A stretch of DNA of 64,000 nt from RCIO01 sp965232405 (GTDB lineage: Bacteria > Pseudomonadota > Alphaproteobacteria > Rhizobiales > Rhizobiaceae). The notes beneath the pieces were generated by a model. It worked only from the letters and a program-made list of their open reading frames with translations, had not been told where the DNA came from and made no database searches. The translations under genes were made by a program, and so were the position numbers. The DNA lies in NCBI GenBank assembly GCA_965232405.1, contig OZ246966.1, positions 558,001 to 622,000 of the forward strand, read 5' to 3'. Shown here piece after piece: positions 27,790 through 37,261 of the stretch. How positions within the stretch are numbered: the first letter of the stretch is position 1; each line of letters begins with the position of its first letter.

Positions 27790-28869
27790 TCAGGCGACTG
27801 CATCCAGCGCCTTGCAGTCCGTTGCCGACCAGCCAACCTTGCAAATTTGCGCCTCGCGCAAATCCTTTGCCTGGCCGCGGTTGCGAACCTTTACGATGAA
27901 CTCGTCATTGCCGCAGACATTCATGCGAACCCGGATGTGATCGCCGAGATAGATCAGTTCCTCGACCTTCCCTTCCACGAGGTTCTCGAGCTTCTCGGTC
28001 GGAAACAACTCGATGCGTTCCGGCCTCAGCGAAACCGTGGTCCTGTCGCCGACGCCGCCGACATTCACCTTGTCGGCAAGCAGTTCCGTGCCATCGGCCA
28101 GCCGCACCGTGCACTGGTCGCCGTTTACGGCCGAGACCTCACCGGTCAGCTTGTTGTTCTCGCCGATGAACTGCGCGACGAACGAGTTCTGCGGATTTTC
28201 GTAGAGCTCGTCCGGCGGCGAAAGCTGCTGGATCACCCCGTCGTTGAAGACCGCGATCCGGTCCGACATGGTGAGCGCTTCGCTCTGATCGTGGGTCACA
28301 TAGATCACCGTCACACCGAGCGATTCATGGATGTGCTTGATCTCGAACTGCATGTGCTCGCGCAGCTGCTTGTCGAGCGCGCCCAGCGGCTCGTCCATCA
28401 GCACCAGTTCGGGTTCGAACACCAGCGCGCGGGCAAGCGCGACACGCTGCTGCTGGCCGCCCGAAAGTTGCGCCGGGCGGCGTCCGTGGAAACTACCATT
28501 GCCCATCTGCACCATGTCGAGTGCGCGCTGCACCTTCTGTTGCGCGTCGGCCTTGCTGACCCCGCGCACCTGAAGCGGAAACGCCAGGTTCTCCGCAATC
28601 GTCATGTGCGGGAACAGCGCGTAGTTCTGGAACACCATACCGATGCCGCGCTTGTGCGGCGGAACGGAATTGATCGGCCGGCCGTCGAGATAGATTTCGC
28701 CATGCGTGGCCGCCTCGAAACCGGCCACCATCATCAGGCACGTCGTCTTTCCCGACCCCGAGGGGCCAAGCATGGTCAGGAACTCGCCCCTGGAGATCTC
28801 GAGATTGAGGTTTTTGACGACCAGCGTTTCGCCGTCATAGGACTTCTGCACCTGCTCAAAGAGCACCAT
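27790..28869 (-). CDS. ABC transporter ATPase, polyamine (PotA/PotG) type
   Basis: An ATPase of 359 residues from ATG 28869. Walker A is GPSGSGKTT, the signature is LSGGQQQRVALARAL, Walker B is LVLMDEP, and the switch is THDQSEA. A C-terminal TOBE domain follows (LRPERIELFP). The open frame continues upstream; a TTG at 28944 or GTG at 28947 behind GGGAG would add a 25-26 residue Ala/Gly/Ser-rich extension, so the start is uncertain. I chose ATG 28869 because it has GGGGA upstream and begins directly at the ABC fold. First gene of the leftward transport operon. Confidence 0.86.
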   Translation of the reverse strand: MVLFEQVQKSYDGETLVVKNLNLEISRGEFLTMLGPSGSGKTTCLMMVAGFEAATHGEIYLDGRPINSVPPHKRGIGMVFQNYALFPHMTIAENLAFPLQVRGVSKADAQQKVQRALDMVQMGNGSFHGRRPAQLSGGQQQRVALARALVFEPELVLMDEPLGALDKQLREHMQFEIKHIHESLGVTVIYVTHDQSEALTMSDRIAVFNDGVIQQLSPPDELYENPQNSFVAQFIGENNKLTGEVSAVNGDQCTVRLADGTELLADKVNVGGVGDRTTVSLRPERIELFPTEKLENLVEGKVEELIYLGDHIRVRMNVCGNDEFIVKVRNRGQAKDLREAQICKVGWSATDCKALDAVA

Positions 28870-29343
28870 TGCATCCCCGGAAGAGCCGCGTCCGGCGCCC
28901 GTGACCGAGCCCGGCGCCGCTTCCAGCGCGCTTACGTCGTTCAACACGATCTCCCGCGTATCTGTTCCCGAAATTCTTATGTTTTGCCGGAGCCTATGGC
29001 ATTCGTCAGCGACAATCAAACCCTGGTTGCGACGCACACAAACGATACTGAGCGCTGGACCAGACCTCGTACAAACAATTGAAATTGCTTTGATTTATTA
29101 CGGCGCCGCAACCTGGATATGATGCAAATCTTGCAAATTGCGACATAAGCGCGCCCGCAAAACTGTCGCGCCCTATGCCGGTTGCCCCTGCGGCAGCGCG
29201 ATTGCCGCAGCAAGTGTGGATTACCGGCTTGAAATGCTTTTTGCCAAATGATCAGATGCCCACGCCGTAACCGGTGATCAAAATTCGGGCGGCGGGGAAC
29301 ATGCCCGGTGGTTCACCTCGGGTCGTACTAAAGGGTAGGCAAA
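28870..29343. other. intergenic region between two divergent ABC operons
   Basis: About 475 bp that must hold the promoters of the leftward polyamine-type and rightward dipeptide-type operons. The left 75-165 bp may encode an N-terminal extension of the ATPase. The rest is richer in A and T than its surroundings and contains a short direct repeat GCAAAT at 29124-29129 and 29133-29138 and an interrupted CAATT-GAA-ATTG. I see no gene, tRNA or clear -35/-10 pair. Confidence 0.5.
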
Positions 29344-30336
29344 ATAAGTCAGGTTCTCGAAGTCCGTGACCTGAAGACCGTCTTTCATACACAGGACGGC
29401 GCGGTCCATGCTGTTAACGGCGTGAGCTTTCACGTCGAAGAGGGCGAACTGCTCGCGGTCGTCGGCGAAAGCGGCTCCGGCAAGAGCGTCACCATGATGT
29501 CGCTCCTGCAGTTGCTTCCGATGCCGCCGGCCGAAATCACGTCCGGGCAGGCGATTTTTCAGAACGCCGATCTGGTTCGGCTTTCGCCCAAGGCAATGAG
29601 GGACGTGCGCGGCGCGCGTATCGGATTCATCTTCCAGGATCCGATGACCTCGCTGAACCCGGTATTCACGGTCGGCTTCCAGATCATGGAACCGCTGCGC
29701 AAGCACATGAACATGTCGAAGCCGCAGGCGCGCAAAAGGGCCGCGGAGTTGCTCGACCTCGTCGGCATTCCGGCGGCGTCAGATCGTCTGGGCGACTACC
29801 CGCACCAGTTTTCCGGCGGCATGCGCCAGCGTGTCATGATCGCGATCGCCCTCGCCTGCGACCCCAAGGTGCTGATCGCCGACGAACCCACAACCGCGCT
29901 GGATGTCACCGTGCAGGCGCAGATATTGGAGCTGGTGCGCGAACTGCGACAGAAGCTCGGAATGGCCATCATCTGGGTCACGCACGATCTTGGCGTCGCC
30001 GCAGGCATCGCCGACCGGGTGATGGTCATGTATGGCGGCCAGGTGGTGGAGCAGGCGCCCGTGGGCGAACTGTTCGAGAACCCGCGCCATCCCTACACCC
30101 AGGCACTGCTGGAGTCGCTGCCGGGCCGGCATCAGGCCAATGAGCGACTGCGCTCCATCAGCGGTCAGCCGCCGCTCCTGATGGCCGAGCCCTCCTTCTG
30201 CCCGTTCGCGCCCCGCTGCCGGCACGTATTTGATACCTGCCACGCCAAGAACCCTCCCCTGCAGCGGGTCGGCGGGGTTCACGACATTGCCTGCTGGCTG
30301 GAATCAGCGAATGCGGAGGCAAGCGACAATGGCTGA
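29344..30336 (+). CDS. dppD: dipeptide/oligopeptide ABC transporter ATPase DppD, apparent AUA start
   Basis: The ABC domain has GESGSGKS, LSPKA, FSGGMRQRVMIAIAL and LIADEPTTALD, and the C-terminal oligopeptide-type zinc/cysteine region (CPFAPRCRHVFDTC). The first standard start codon is GTG 29422, but the 26 codons before it encode the conserved first strand of the domain (SQVLEVRDLKTVFHT, then VHAVNGV). That frame opens at an ATA codon at 29344, five bases after AGGGTAGG and 12 bp after an in-frame TAA at 29329-29331. No ATG, GTG or TTG lies between, so the real start is probably AUA, or the sequence has an error at an original ATG. With this start the protein has 330 residues. Overlaps dppF by 8 bp. 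Confidence 0.85.
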   Translation: MSQVLEVRDLKTVFHTQDGAVHAVNGVSFHVEEGELLAVVGESGSGKSVTMMSLLQLLPMPPAEITSGQAIFQNADLVRLSPKAMRDVRGARIGFIFQDPMTSLNPVFTVGFQIMEPLRKHMNMSKPQARKRAAELLDLVGIPAASDRLGDYPHQFSGGMRQRVMIAIALACDPKVLIADEPTTALDVTVQAQILELVRELRQKLGMAIIWVTHDLGVAAGIADRVMVMYGGQVVEQAPVGELFENPRHPYTQALLESLPGRHQANERLRSISGQPPLLMAEPSFCPFAPRCRHVFDTCHAKNPPLQRVGGVHDIACWLESANAEASDNG

Positions 30337-31363
30337 AGCCGCCGCGTTCAGCAGCGAAAAAATGTCAGCGGAGAACCTGCTGGACATCGAGGGGCTGACG
30401 GTTCATTTCCCGGTCTACAAGGGCTTGTTGCGCCGCCAGGTCGGAGCGGTGAAGGCCGTGGACGGCGTTACTTTCGACATCAGGCGCGGCGAAACGCTCG
30501 GGCTTGTGGGTGAAAGCGGCTGCGGCAAGTCGACCACCGGCCGCGCTCTGCTCCGACTCTACGATCTGACCGCCGGGCGCATACGTTTCGACGACATGGA
30601 CATCGCATTGCTGGACGGCAGCGAATTGCGCGCCGTGCGGCCGCGCATGCAGATGATCTTCCAGGATCCGCAGGCATCGCTGAACCCGCGCCTCACCGTC
30701 GGCTCCATCATCGCCGAGCCGCTGATCGAGCATGGGGTACTGAAGGGCGAGGCGCGCCGCAAAAGGGTGCGCGAATTGCTCGACGCAGTGGGCCTCAACC
30801 CTGATTATATCAACCGGTACTCACATGAGTTTTCCGGCGGGCAGCGCCAGCGCATCGGCATCGCTCGCGCGCTCGCGCTCGATCCCCAGTTTATCGTGTG
30901 CGACGAGCCGATCGCCGCGCTCGACGTTTCGATCCAGGCGCAGGTGGTGAACCTGCTCCAGGATTTGCAGAAGAAGCTGGGGCTCACCTATCTGTTCATC
31001 AGCCACGACCTTTCGATGGTTCGCCACATCGCGACCCGCGTTGCGGTGATGTATCTGGGCAAGATCGTCGAGCTGGGAACAGTCGATCAGCTCTTCAACA
31101 GCCCCAAACATCCCTACACCAAGGCGCTTCTATCCGCTGTGCCAGTTCCCGATCCAAAGGTCGAGGCCGACCGTAAGCGCATCCTGCTGACCGGCGACAT
31201 TCCGAACGCGGTCAATCCCCCCTCGGGCTGCCGCTTTCGCACCCGTTGTCCCTGGGCACAGGAAATGTGCGCCACCAAAGATCCGGAATGGAGAATACTG
31301 CAGGACGGTCGCAGAGTAGCCTGCCATTTTGCCGAAGAGATCAAGACAAATAGCCAGGAGTGA
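30329..31363 (+). CDS. dppF: dipeptide/oligopeptide ABC transporter ATPase DppF
   Basis: A 344-residue ATPase starting at ATG 30329, with GGAGG nine bases upstream inside dppD. An earlier in-frame codon at 30230 lies deep in dppD and is not needed. Motifs: Walker A GESGCGKST, signature FSGGQRQRIGIARAL, Walker B FIVCDEPIAALD, then the C-terminal cysteine cluster (CRFRTRCPWAQEMC) typical of oligopeptide ATPases. It pairs with DppD to drive DppBC. It is followed by 117 bp and the binding-protein gene. Confidence 0.9.
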   Translation: MAEAAAFSSEKMSAENLLDIEGLTVHFPVYKGLLRRQVGAVKAVDGVTFDIRRGETLGLVGESGCGKSTTGRALLRLYDLTAGRIRFDDMDIALLDGSELRAVRPRMQMIFQDPQASLNPRLTVGSIIAEPLIEHGVLKGEARRKRVRELLDAVGLNPDYINRYSHEFSGGQRQRIGIARALALDPQFIVCDEPIAALDVSIQAQVVNLLQDLQKKLGLTYLFISHDLSMVRHIATRVAVMYLGKIVELGTVDQLFNSPKHPYTKALLSAVPVPDPKVEADRKRILLTGDIPNAVNPPSGCRFRTRCPWAQEMCATKDPEWRILQDGRRVACHFAEEIKTNSQE

Positions 31364-31480
31364 TTGCCAACGGATTAGACTTGTGCGGAAATGAGATCAG
31401 GCTGCCGCGATAACAGGGAACTATACCCACGACGGCGGACTGAATTTCCCCGACGGGAAAAACCATAATGGGAGAATGAA

Positions 31481-33187
31481 ATGAAACTTGTGAGATCACT
31501 GTTGATCGGGACCGTGGCGGCCGCCGCGGTGGCGACCACAGCATATGCGGAGCGAGGCTCCGACGGCGAGGTCAAGATTATCTACTGGCAGGCGCCGTCG
31601 ATCCTGAACCCGTATCTGTCGAGCGGCACGAAGGACATCGAATCCTCGTCGCTCGTCATTGAACCGCTTGGCCGCTTCGACGAAAAGGGCAATCTGGTTC
31701 CCTATCTCGCCGAGGAAATTCCCACGGTCGCCAATGGCGGCGTCTCCGAAGACCTGACGACGATCACCTGGAAGCTCAAGGAAGGGCTTCTCTGGTCTGA
31801 CGGTACGCCGGTCACGTCGGCCGACGTTGTTTTCACCGCAGAATACTGCATGCACCCCGAGGGCGGCTGCGCGCAGCTTGCCAAGTTCGAAGGGGTGAAA
31901 TCGGTTGAGGCGCTCGACGATCTCACCGTCAAGGTGACGTTCTCGGAGCCGAAGCCCTACCCATACCAGGCGTTCATGGGCGGCCAGTCGCCGATCATCC
32001 AGAAAGCGCAGTTCCAGGATTGCCTTGGCGCCAAGGCGCCTGAGTGCACGGAAGCCAACTTCAACCCGATCGGCACCGGTCCGTTCAAAGTTGTCGAATT
32101 CCGCACCAACGACGTGATCACGCTGGAAGCCAACGAGAACTATCGCGACCCGGACAAGCCGGCATTCGCCAAGGTGACGTTCAAAGGCGGCGGCGATGCC
32201 GCTGCGGCCGGTCGCGCAGTTCTTGAGACGGGCGAGTTCGACTACGCCTGGAACCTGCAGCTCGCTCCCGACGTTCTGGCCAACATGGCCGCCGCTGGCA
32301 AGGGAACGCCCATCGCGGCGTTCGGTTCGCTGGTCGAGCGCATTGAAATGAACATGACCGATCCTTCGCCGGACCTGCCGGAAGGCGAGCGTTCGACGGC
32401 CAAGCACCCGCACCCGATTCTGTCCGACATGAAGGTCCGCAAGGCACTGTCGATGGCAATCGACCGCGAATTGCTGGTTGAGGTCGGTTACGGTCAGGCC
32501 GGTCGTCCGACCTGTAATCTGGTGCCTGCACCGGAGCTCTATGCCTCCGACAACACCGATTGCCTGACGCAGGATATCGAAGGCGCCAAGGCGCTGCTTG
32601 AGGAAGCCGGCTGGACCGACACCAATGGCGACGGTATCCGCGACAAGGATGGAATGAAGCTTTCGCTTCTCTACCAGACCTCCACCAACGCCGTCCGTCA
32701 GGACTTCCAGGCCCTGATCAAGCAGTGGTGGCAGGAGATCGGCGTCGAGACCGAGCTGAAGAACATTGACGCTTCGGTGTTCTTCGGTGGCGATCCGGGC
32801 TCCCCGGACACCTTCCAGAAGTTCTATGCGGACGTGGAAATGTACGCCAACAACTTCGACGGCACCGACCCTGAAGCCTATCTGGCACAGCACACCTGCG
32901 CCAAGGCTCCGAAGCCGGAATCGCAGTGGCAGGGTGAGAATATCAACCGCTACTGCAACGAAGAGTATGACGCACTCGTTGCGGAGCTCAGCCGGACGGC
33001 TGACCTTGAGAAGCGCGGCGAAATCGGTCGCAAGCTCAACGACATGCTGACCAAGGAAAGCTACGTCGTCGTGCCGCTGGTCGATCGCGGCCGCGTTTCG
33101 GCCCACGCCAATTCGCTTGGCGGCGTTGTCCTGAACACCTGGGACAGCGAGCTCTGGAACATCGCCGACTGGCACCGTGTGAACTAG
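31481..33187 (+). CDS. peptide ABC transporter substrate-binding protein (family 5)
   Basis: A 568-residue periplasmic binding protein of the DppA/OppA class. It has a signal peptide (LLIGTVAAAAVATTAYA, cleavage near residue 23). Family features are IIYWQAPSILNPYLSSG, LIEPLGRF-like opening strands, TWKLKEGLLWSDGTPVTSAD and the late LRTAD-type helix replaced here by SRTADLEKRGEIG. Several cysteines (CMHPEGGC, CLGAKAPEC) suggest disulfides. It lies between dppF and dppB; a GC stem-loop follows its stop. The ligand, dipeptides or oligopeptides, is inferred only from class. Confidence 0.9.
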   Translation: MKLVRSLLIGTVAAAAVATTAYAERGSDGEVKIIYWQAPSILNPYLSSGTKDIESSSLVIEPLGRFDEKGNLVPYLAEEIPTVANGGVSEDLTTITWKLKEGLLWSDGTPVTSADVVFTAEYCMHPEGGCAQLAKFEGVKSVEALDDLTVKVTFSEPKPYPYQAFMGGQSPIIQKAQFQDCLGAKAPECTEANFNPIGTGPFKVVEFRTNDVITLEANENYRDPDKPAFAKVTFKGGGDAAAAGRAVLETGEFDYAWNLQLAPDVLANMAAAGKGTPIAAFGSLVERIEMNMTDPSPDLPEGERSTAKHPHPILSDMKVRKALSMAIDRELLVEVGYGQAGRPTCNLVPAPELYASDNTDCLTQDIEGAKALLEEAGWTDTNGDGIRDKDGMKLSLLYQTSTNAVRQDFQALIKQWWQEIGVETELKNIDASVFFGGDPGSPDTFQKFYADVEMYANNFDGTDPEAYLAQHTCAKAPKPESQWQGENINRYCNEEYDALVAELSRTADLEKRGEIGRKLNDMLTKESYVVVPLVDRGRVSAHANSLGGVVLNTWDSELWNIADWHRVN

Positions 33188-33198
33188 TCGCTCAAACC

Positions 33199-33224
33199 GG
33201 CGCCCCGACTTCGGCCGGGGCGCC
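33199..33224 (+). terminator. stem-loop after the peptide-binding-protein gene
   Basis: GGCGCCCCG at 33199-33207 pairs with CGGGGCGCC at 33216-33224, with a smaller inner pairing in the loop. There is no T-run. The position directly after the binding-protein stop mirrors the stem-loop at 26534-26556 in the other ABC operon, suggesting mRNA protection or partial termination before dppB. Confidence 0.5.
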
Positions 33225-33332
33225 AACTCCGCTACCCAGGGAATACCCGGGCGTTCCCGACAAGCGATAGCAAATATCGGGTCTGCAGAACGGACCGGTC
33301 GGTCCTGACAAGGTCCTGGAGGCACATCTGAC

Positions 33333-34340
33333 GTGCTGAACTACATCATCCGCAGGCTGCTGATTGCGATACCGACGCTGCTGTTCATCAGCCTGGCGAT
33401 CTTCCTGCTTCTCGATCTCGCGCCAGGCGACCCGACGGCGCAGATGCCTCTCACCGTTCCACCCGAGGTAAAGGAAAAGATTCGTATCGCGCTCGGCCTC
33501 GGCGAACCGATCCACATTCGCTACCTGCTCTGGCTGAAGCAGTTCCTGATAAACGAGCCGCTGCACATCCTTTCCGACACCTTTGGTTGGGACATTGCGG
33601 GCGGCTCCCAGCGCGTGATCTCATGGCAAAGCCGTTCGCCGGTGTTCGACATCATCGTCGAGCGCCTGCCGCAGACGCTATGGGTGGTCGGCATGTCCTA
33701 TGTCGTGGGTATCCTCATAGCCATTCCGATCGGCATCATTTCCGCCTACCGCCAATACTCGTGGTTCGACCAGGCCGGAACCTTCGTCACCATGGTCGGC
33801 TATTCGGTACCGCCCTTCTTCACCGGCGTTCTGGTTATCGTCATTTTCTCCGTGCAACTCGGTTGGTTCCCGTCGATCTATGACACGACCCACCGGGTAA
33901 CCGACTGGGACAGCTTCATGTTCCAGCTCCGCCAGATGATCATGCCGGTCATGGTGCTTGCATTGCAGACGACCGCGCAGATCAGCCGCTTCATGCGCGC
34001 CTCCATGCTCGACAATCTCAACCAGGACTATGTGCGCACCGCACGCGGCAAGGGCATGACCGAAAAGGTCGTGGTCCTGGTGCATGTCCTGCGCAACTCG
34101 CTGATCCCCGTGATCACCGTGATCGCGCTCGGCGTGCCCGGCATTTTCGGCGGCGCAATCATCACCGAGCAGATCTTCAAGGTGAACGGCATCGGCCAGC
34201 TGCTGATCACCGCGATCTACGCCTACGACATCCCGATGGTGCAGACGCTCACCTTCATTTTTGCAGTGCTGATCGTGGCCTTCAATCTGATCGCCGACAT
34301 CCTCTACGGCATTCTCGATCCGAGGATTCGCTATGACTGA
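33333..34340 (+). CDS. dppB: peptide ABC transporter permease DppB
   Basis: A 335-residue inner-membrane permease starting with GTG 33333; GGAGG lies ten bases upstream. N-terminal LNYIIRRLLIAIPTLLFISL is the typical DppB first membrane segment. The EAA coupling loop is DYVRTARGKGMTEKVVVLVH. It has six membrane segments in total. The stop overlaps dppC by 8 bp. Confidence 0.91.
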   Translation: MLNYIIRRLLIAIPTLLFISLAIFLLLDLAPGDPTAQMPLTVPPEVKEKIRIALGLGEPIHIRYLLWLKQFLINEPLHILSDTFGWDIAGGSQRVISWQSRSPVFDIIVERLPQTLWVVGMSYVVGILIAIPIGIISAYRQYSWFDQAGTFVTMVGYSVPPFFTGVLVIVIFSVQLGWFPSIYDTTHRVTDWDSFMFQLRQMIMPVMVLALQTTAQISRFMRASMLDNLNQDYVRTARGKGMTEKVVVLVHVLRNSLIPVITVIALGVPGIFGGAIITEQIFKVNGIGQLLITAIYAYDIPMVQTLTFIFAVLIVAFNLIADILYGILDPRIRYD

Positions 34341-35262
34341 CGTATCCGCAGCACCGCAGCCTCCCGCCACCACGATGGCGCGGCCGGTCCGCTCGCAGTG
34401 GCGCGACGTGTGGGACCAGTTCAAGACCCACAAGGGCGCGCTGGCCGGCGCAGGCATTTTCGCCTTCATCGTGCTGGCAGTGGTGATCGGACCGTATCTG
34501 TGGCCCTATGACGCCCAGTTCATCGATATCCGCGCCCGCAATCAGGGGCCGAGTTTCTCGCACCCGCTCGGAACTGACCAGCTTGGGCGCGACCTGCTCG
34601 CCCGCATGATGGCAGGGGGCAAAGTGTCTGTCGCGGTCGGCATCACCGCGATGCTCCTGTCCTTGGTGCTGGGCACGGCAATAGGCGTCTTGGCCGGCTA
34701 TTTCCGCCGGCTCGACAGCCTCCTGATGCGTATGACGGACCTCTTCCTGGCGCTGCCGCTGCTGCCGCTGCTGCTGGTAATGGTCATGCTGTTTCGTGAG
34801 GCGCTGGCATCGCGCTTCGGCCCCGAGACCGGAATATTCATCCTCATCGTCGTCGCCATCGGTCTGACTTCGTGGATGCAGACGGCACGCATCGTGCGCG
34901 GCGACGTGCTGGCGCTGAAGGAGCGCGAATTCGTGCTGGCCGGACGTTCGATAGGCACGCCGCCCCGGCGCATCATCTTCCGCCACATCCTGCCCAACGT
35001 GCTTTCGCCGATCATGGTGTCGGCCACGCTGGGCATCGCCAATGCGATCATTACCGAATCCGCGCTGTCGTTTTTGGGACTCGGCTTCCCGCCGGACTTC
35101 CCCACCTGGGGCCGCCTGCTGTTCGACGCGGTCGACTATCTGCAGCAATATCCCGAGCGCGTGCTGTGGCCGGGTCTGGCAATCTCGCTGACGGTGCTGT
35201 CGGTGAACTATATCGGCGACGGCCTGCGCGACGCCCTCGACCCGCGCATCAGGGGACGGTAG
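34333..35262 (+). CDS. dppC: peptide ABC transporter permease DppC
   Basis: A 309-residue permease with an N-terminal cytoplasmic stretch, six membrane segments, and the family motifs HPLGTDQLGRDLLARMM, AGYFRRLDSL and the coupling loop EFVLAGRSIGTPPRRIIFRH. It forms the membrane channel with DppB. Last gene of the operon; a stem-loop spans its stop codon (35252-35273). It converges with ilvD, 34 bp apart. Confidence 0.91.
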   Translation: MTDVSAAPQPPATTMARPVRSQWRDVWDQFKTHKGALAGAGIFAFIVLAVVIGPYLWPYDAQFIDIRARNQGPSFSHPLGTDQLGRDLLARMMAGGKVSVAVGITAMLLSLVLGTAIGVLAGYFRRLDSLLMRMTDLFLALPLLPLLLVMVMLFREALASRFGPETGIFILIVVAIGLTSWMQTARIVRGDVLALKEREFVLAGRSIGTPPRRIIFRHILPNVLSPIMVSATLGIANAIITESALSFLGLGFPPDFPTWGRLLFDAVDYLQQYPERVLWPGLAISLTVLSVNYIGDGLRDALDPRIRGR

Positions 35263-35273
35263 CACCCGTCCCC
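35252..35273 (+). terminator. probable terminator at the end of dppC
   Basis: GGGGACGG at 35252-35259 pairs perfectly with CCGTCCCC at 35266-35273, with a six-base loop that includes the dppC stop codon; TCTTCC follows. The stem is strong but the T-run is poor. The convergent arrangement with ilvD makes a terminator likely here. Confidence 0.5.
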
Positions 35274-35296
35274 TCTTCCACGATTGCAGTCGAAAG

Positions 35297-37138
35297 CTAT
35301 CCCGCCCGATCGAGGTCGCGCACAGCCCCCCTGGCAGCACTGGTCGCGAAAGCCGCATAGGCCTTGAGCGCGGTCGTCACCTGACGCCTGCGCGGTTCTG
35401 CTGGCTTCCAGCCGGCCTTGTCTTGCTCGGCGCGGCGCTTCGCCAGTTCCGCGTCGTCAACGGCCAGGTTGATCGTGCGGTTCGGGATGTCGATCTCGAT
35501 GAGGTCGCCCTCGCGCACCAGCCCTATCGTGCCGCCCTCCGCGGCCTCCGGCGAAACGTGACCGATCGATAGGCCGGACGTGCCGCCCGAAAAACGGCCG
35601 TCTGTTAGCAGTGCGCAGGCTGCGCCCAGCCCCTTCGATTTCAGGTAGCTGGTCGGGTAGAGCATTTCCTGCATGCCCGGCCCGCCGCGCGGTCCCTCAT
35701 AGCGGATCACCACCACATCGCCGGCATTGATCTTGTTGCCCAAGATGCCCTGGACGGCGGCATCCTGGCTTTCGAACACGCGAGCCGGCCCTGAGAACTT
35801 CAGGATCGATTCATCGACGCCCGCCGTTTTGACGATGCAGCCGTCGAGCGCGACATTGCCCTTCAGAACGGCGAGACCGCCATCCTTGGAGAACGGATGC
35901 TCGGCGTCGCGGATGACGCCCTTCTCGCGGTCGAGATCCAGATCATCCCAGCGCTTGTCCTGGCTGAAGGCGACCTGTGTTGGCACTCCGCCGGGTGCCG
36001 CCTTGAAAAACTCGCGCACATTTTCCGCGTTCGCGCGGCTGATGTCCCAGCGGTCGATGGCGTCGCCAATCGTGCCACTGTGCACCGTCGGCGAGTCGCG
36101 ATTGATCAGACCGGCCGCGTCGAGCCGGCCCAGGATCGCCATGATACCGCCGGCGCGGTGGACGTCCTCCATGTGAACGTCGGACTTCGCGGGCGCCACC
36201 TTGCACAGCACCGGAACTTTCCGCGATAGCTCGTCAATGTCGTCCATGTCGAAGTCGATCCCGCCTTCGATGGCCGCAGCCAGAATGTGCAACACCGTAT
36301 TGGTCGAGCCGCCCATCGCGATATCCAGCGACATGGCGTTCTCGAACGCGGCCTTGGACGCGACATTGCGCGGCAGCACGCTTTCGTCGTCCTGCTCGTA
36401 ATAACGCTGGGCAAGATCGACGATGAGATGCCCCGCTTCAACGAAGAGCCGCTTGCGGTCGGCATGCGTGGCCAGTGTCGAGCCATTGCCCGGGAGTGAC
36501 AGGCCCAGCGCCTCAGTCAGGCAGTTCATCGAGTTTGCCGTGAACATGCCGGAGCACGAACCGCAGGTCGGGCAGGCCGAACGCTCGATCGCGGCAACCT
36601 GGGCATCGCTCACCTTGTCATCGGCAGCGGCAACCATGGCATCGACCAGGTCGAGCGCCCGCTCCTTGCCGTCCCACTGCACCTTACCGGCCTCCATCGG
36701 TCCACCGGAAACGAAGACGGCTGGAATGTTGAGCCGCATCGCGGCCATCAGCATACCGGGTGTGATCTTGTCGCAATTGGAGATGCAGACCATGGCGTCG
36801 GCGCAATGCGCGTTGACCATGTATTCGACCGAGTCGGCGATGAGTTCGCGCGACGGAAGCGAATAAAGCATGCCATCATGGCCCATCGCGATGCCGTCAT
36901 CCACCGCAATCGTATTGAATTCCTTGGCCACGCCGCCTGCGGCCTCGATTTCGCGTGCGACAAGCTGGCCGAGATCCTTCAGGTGCACATGACCTGGCAC
37001 GAACTGCGTGAAGGAATTCACCACCGCAATGATCGGCTTGCCGAAGTCGCTGTCCTTCATGCCTGTGGCGCGCCACAGGCCCCGGGCGCCGGCCATGTTG
37101 CGGCCGTGGGTGGTTGTGCGTGAGCGGTAGGCGGGCAT
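35297..37138 (-). CDS. ilvD: dihydroxy-acid dehydratase
   Basis: A 613-residue enzyme, the normal length for IlvD. It dehydrates 2,3-dihydroxy-isovalerate and 2,3-dihydroxy-methylvalerate to the keto acids in valine and isoleucine synthesis. Fe-S and metal motifs are CISNCDKITPGM and CPTCGSCSGMFTANSMNCL; the C-terminal part has GRFSGGTSGLSIGHVSPEAA. The start is ATG 37138 (MPAYRSRTTTHGRNMAG, the usual opening); an upstream extension in the frame is not conserved. It stands alone here; no other ilv genes are near. Confidence 0.95.
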   Translation of the reverse strand: MPAYRSRTTTHGRNMAGARGLWRATGMKDSDFGKPIIAVVNSFTQFVPGHVHLKDLGQLVAREIEAAGGVAKEFNTIAVDDGIAMGHDGMLYSLPSRELIADSVEYMVNAHCADAMVCISNCDKITPGMLMAAMRLNIPAVFVSGGPMEAGKVQWDGKERALDLVDAMVAAADDKVSDAQVAAIERSACPTCGSCSGMFTANSMNCLTEALGLSLPGNGSTLATHADRKRLFVEAGHLIVDLAQRYYEQDDESVLPRNVASKAAFENAMSLDIAMGGSTNTVLHILAAAIEGGIDFDMDDIDELSRKVPVLCKVAPAKSDVHMEDVHRAGGIMAILGRLDAAGLINRDSPTVHSGTIGDAIDRWDISRANAENVREFFKAAPGGVPTQVAFSQDKRWDDLDLDREKGVIRDAEHPFSKDGGLAVLKGNVALDGCIVKTAGVDESILKFSGPARVFESQDAAVQGILGNKINAGDVVVIRYEGPRGGPGMQEMLYPTSYLKSKGLGAACALLTDGRFSGGTSGLSIGHVSPEAAEGGTIGLVREGDLIEIDIPNRTINLAVDDAELAKRRAEQDKAGWKPAEPRRRQVTTALKAYAAFATSAARGAVRDLDRAG

Positions 37139-37217
37139 GGCGTTTCCTGTTCGCTGATTTTGACGCCGAAATCGGCGCAACACGGCCCATAAGCCGTTAA
37201 ATACTCAATCTGACCCC

Positions 37218-37247
37218 GCTCTTTGCCATTTCAAGGCGGCAAAGAGC
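37218..37247. terminator. 10 bp inverted repeat downstream of the DapA-family gene
   Basis: GCTCTTTGCC at 37218-37227 and GGCAAAGAGC at 37238-37247 pair perfectly over a ten-base loop. It lies in the 123 bp gap between the DapA-family stop and the ilvD start. There is no T-run, so it may be a weak terminator or part of a repeat; the adjacent GGGGTCAG also occurs in the tamA/tamB element end. Confidence 0.35.
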
Positions 37248-37261
37248 AAGGACGGTCAACT

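Noticed and set aside
27787..29082. 431-codon open frame on the plus strand
   Set aside because: Antisense to the polyamine-type ATPase, which carries all ABC motifs.
31496..33325. 609-codon open frame on the minus strand
   Set aside because: Antisense shadow of the peptide-binding-protein gene; its composition is that of reversed high-GC codons and there is no signal or domain.
37200..37247. Possible second, decayed copy of the tamA/tamB element
   Set aside because: Only a GGGGTCAG next to an unrelated 10 bp inverted repeat is shared; too short to claim a repeat copy.
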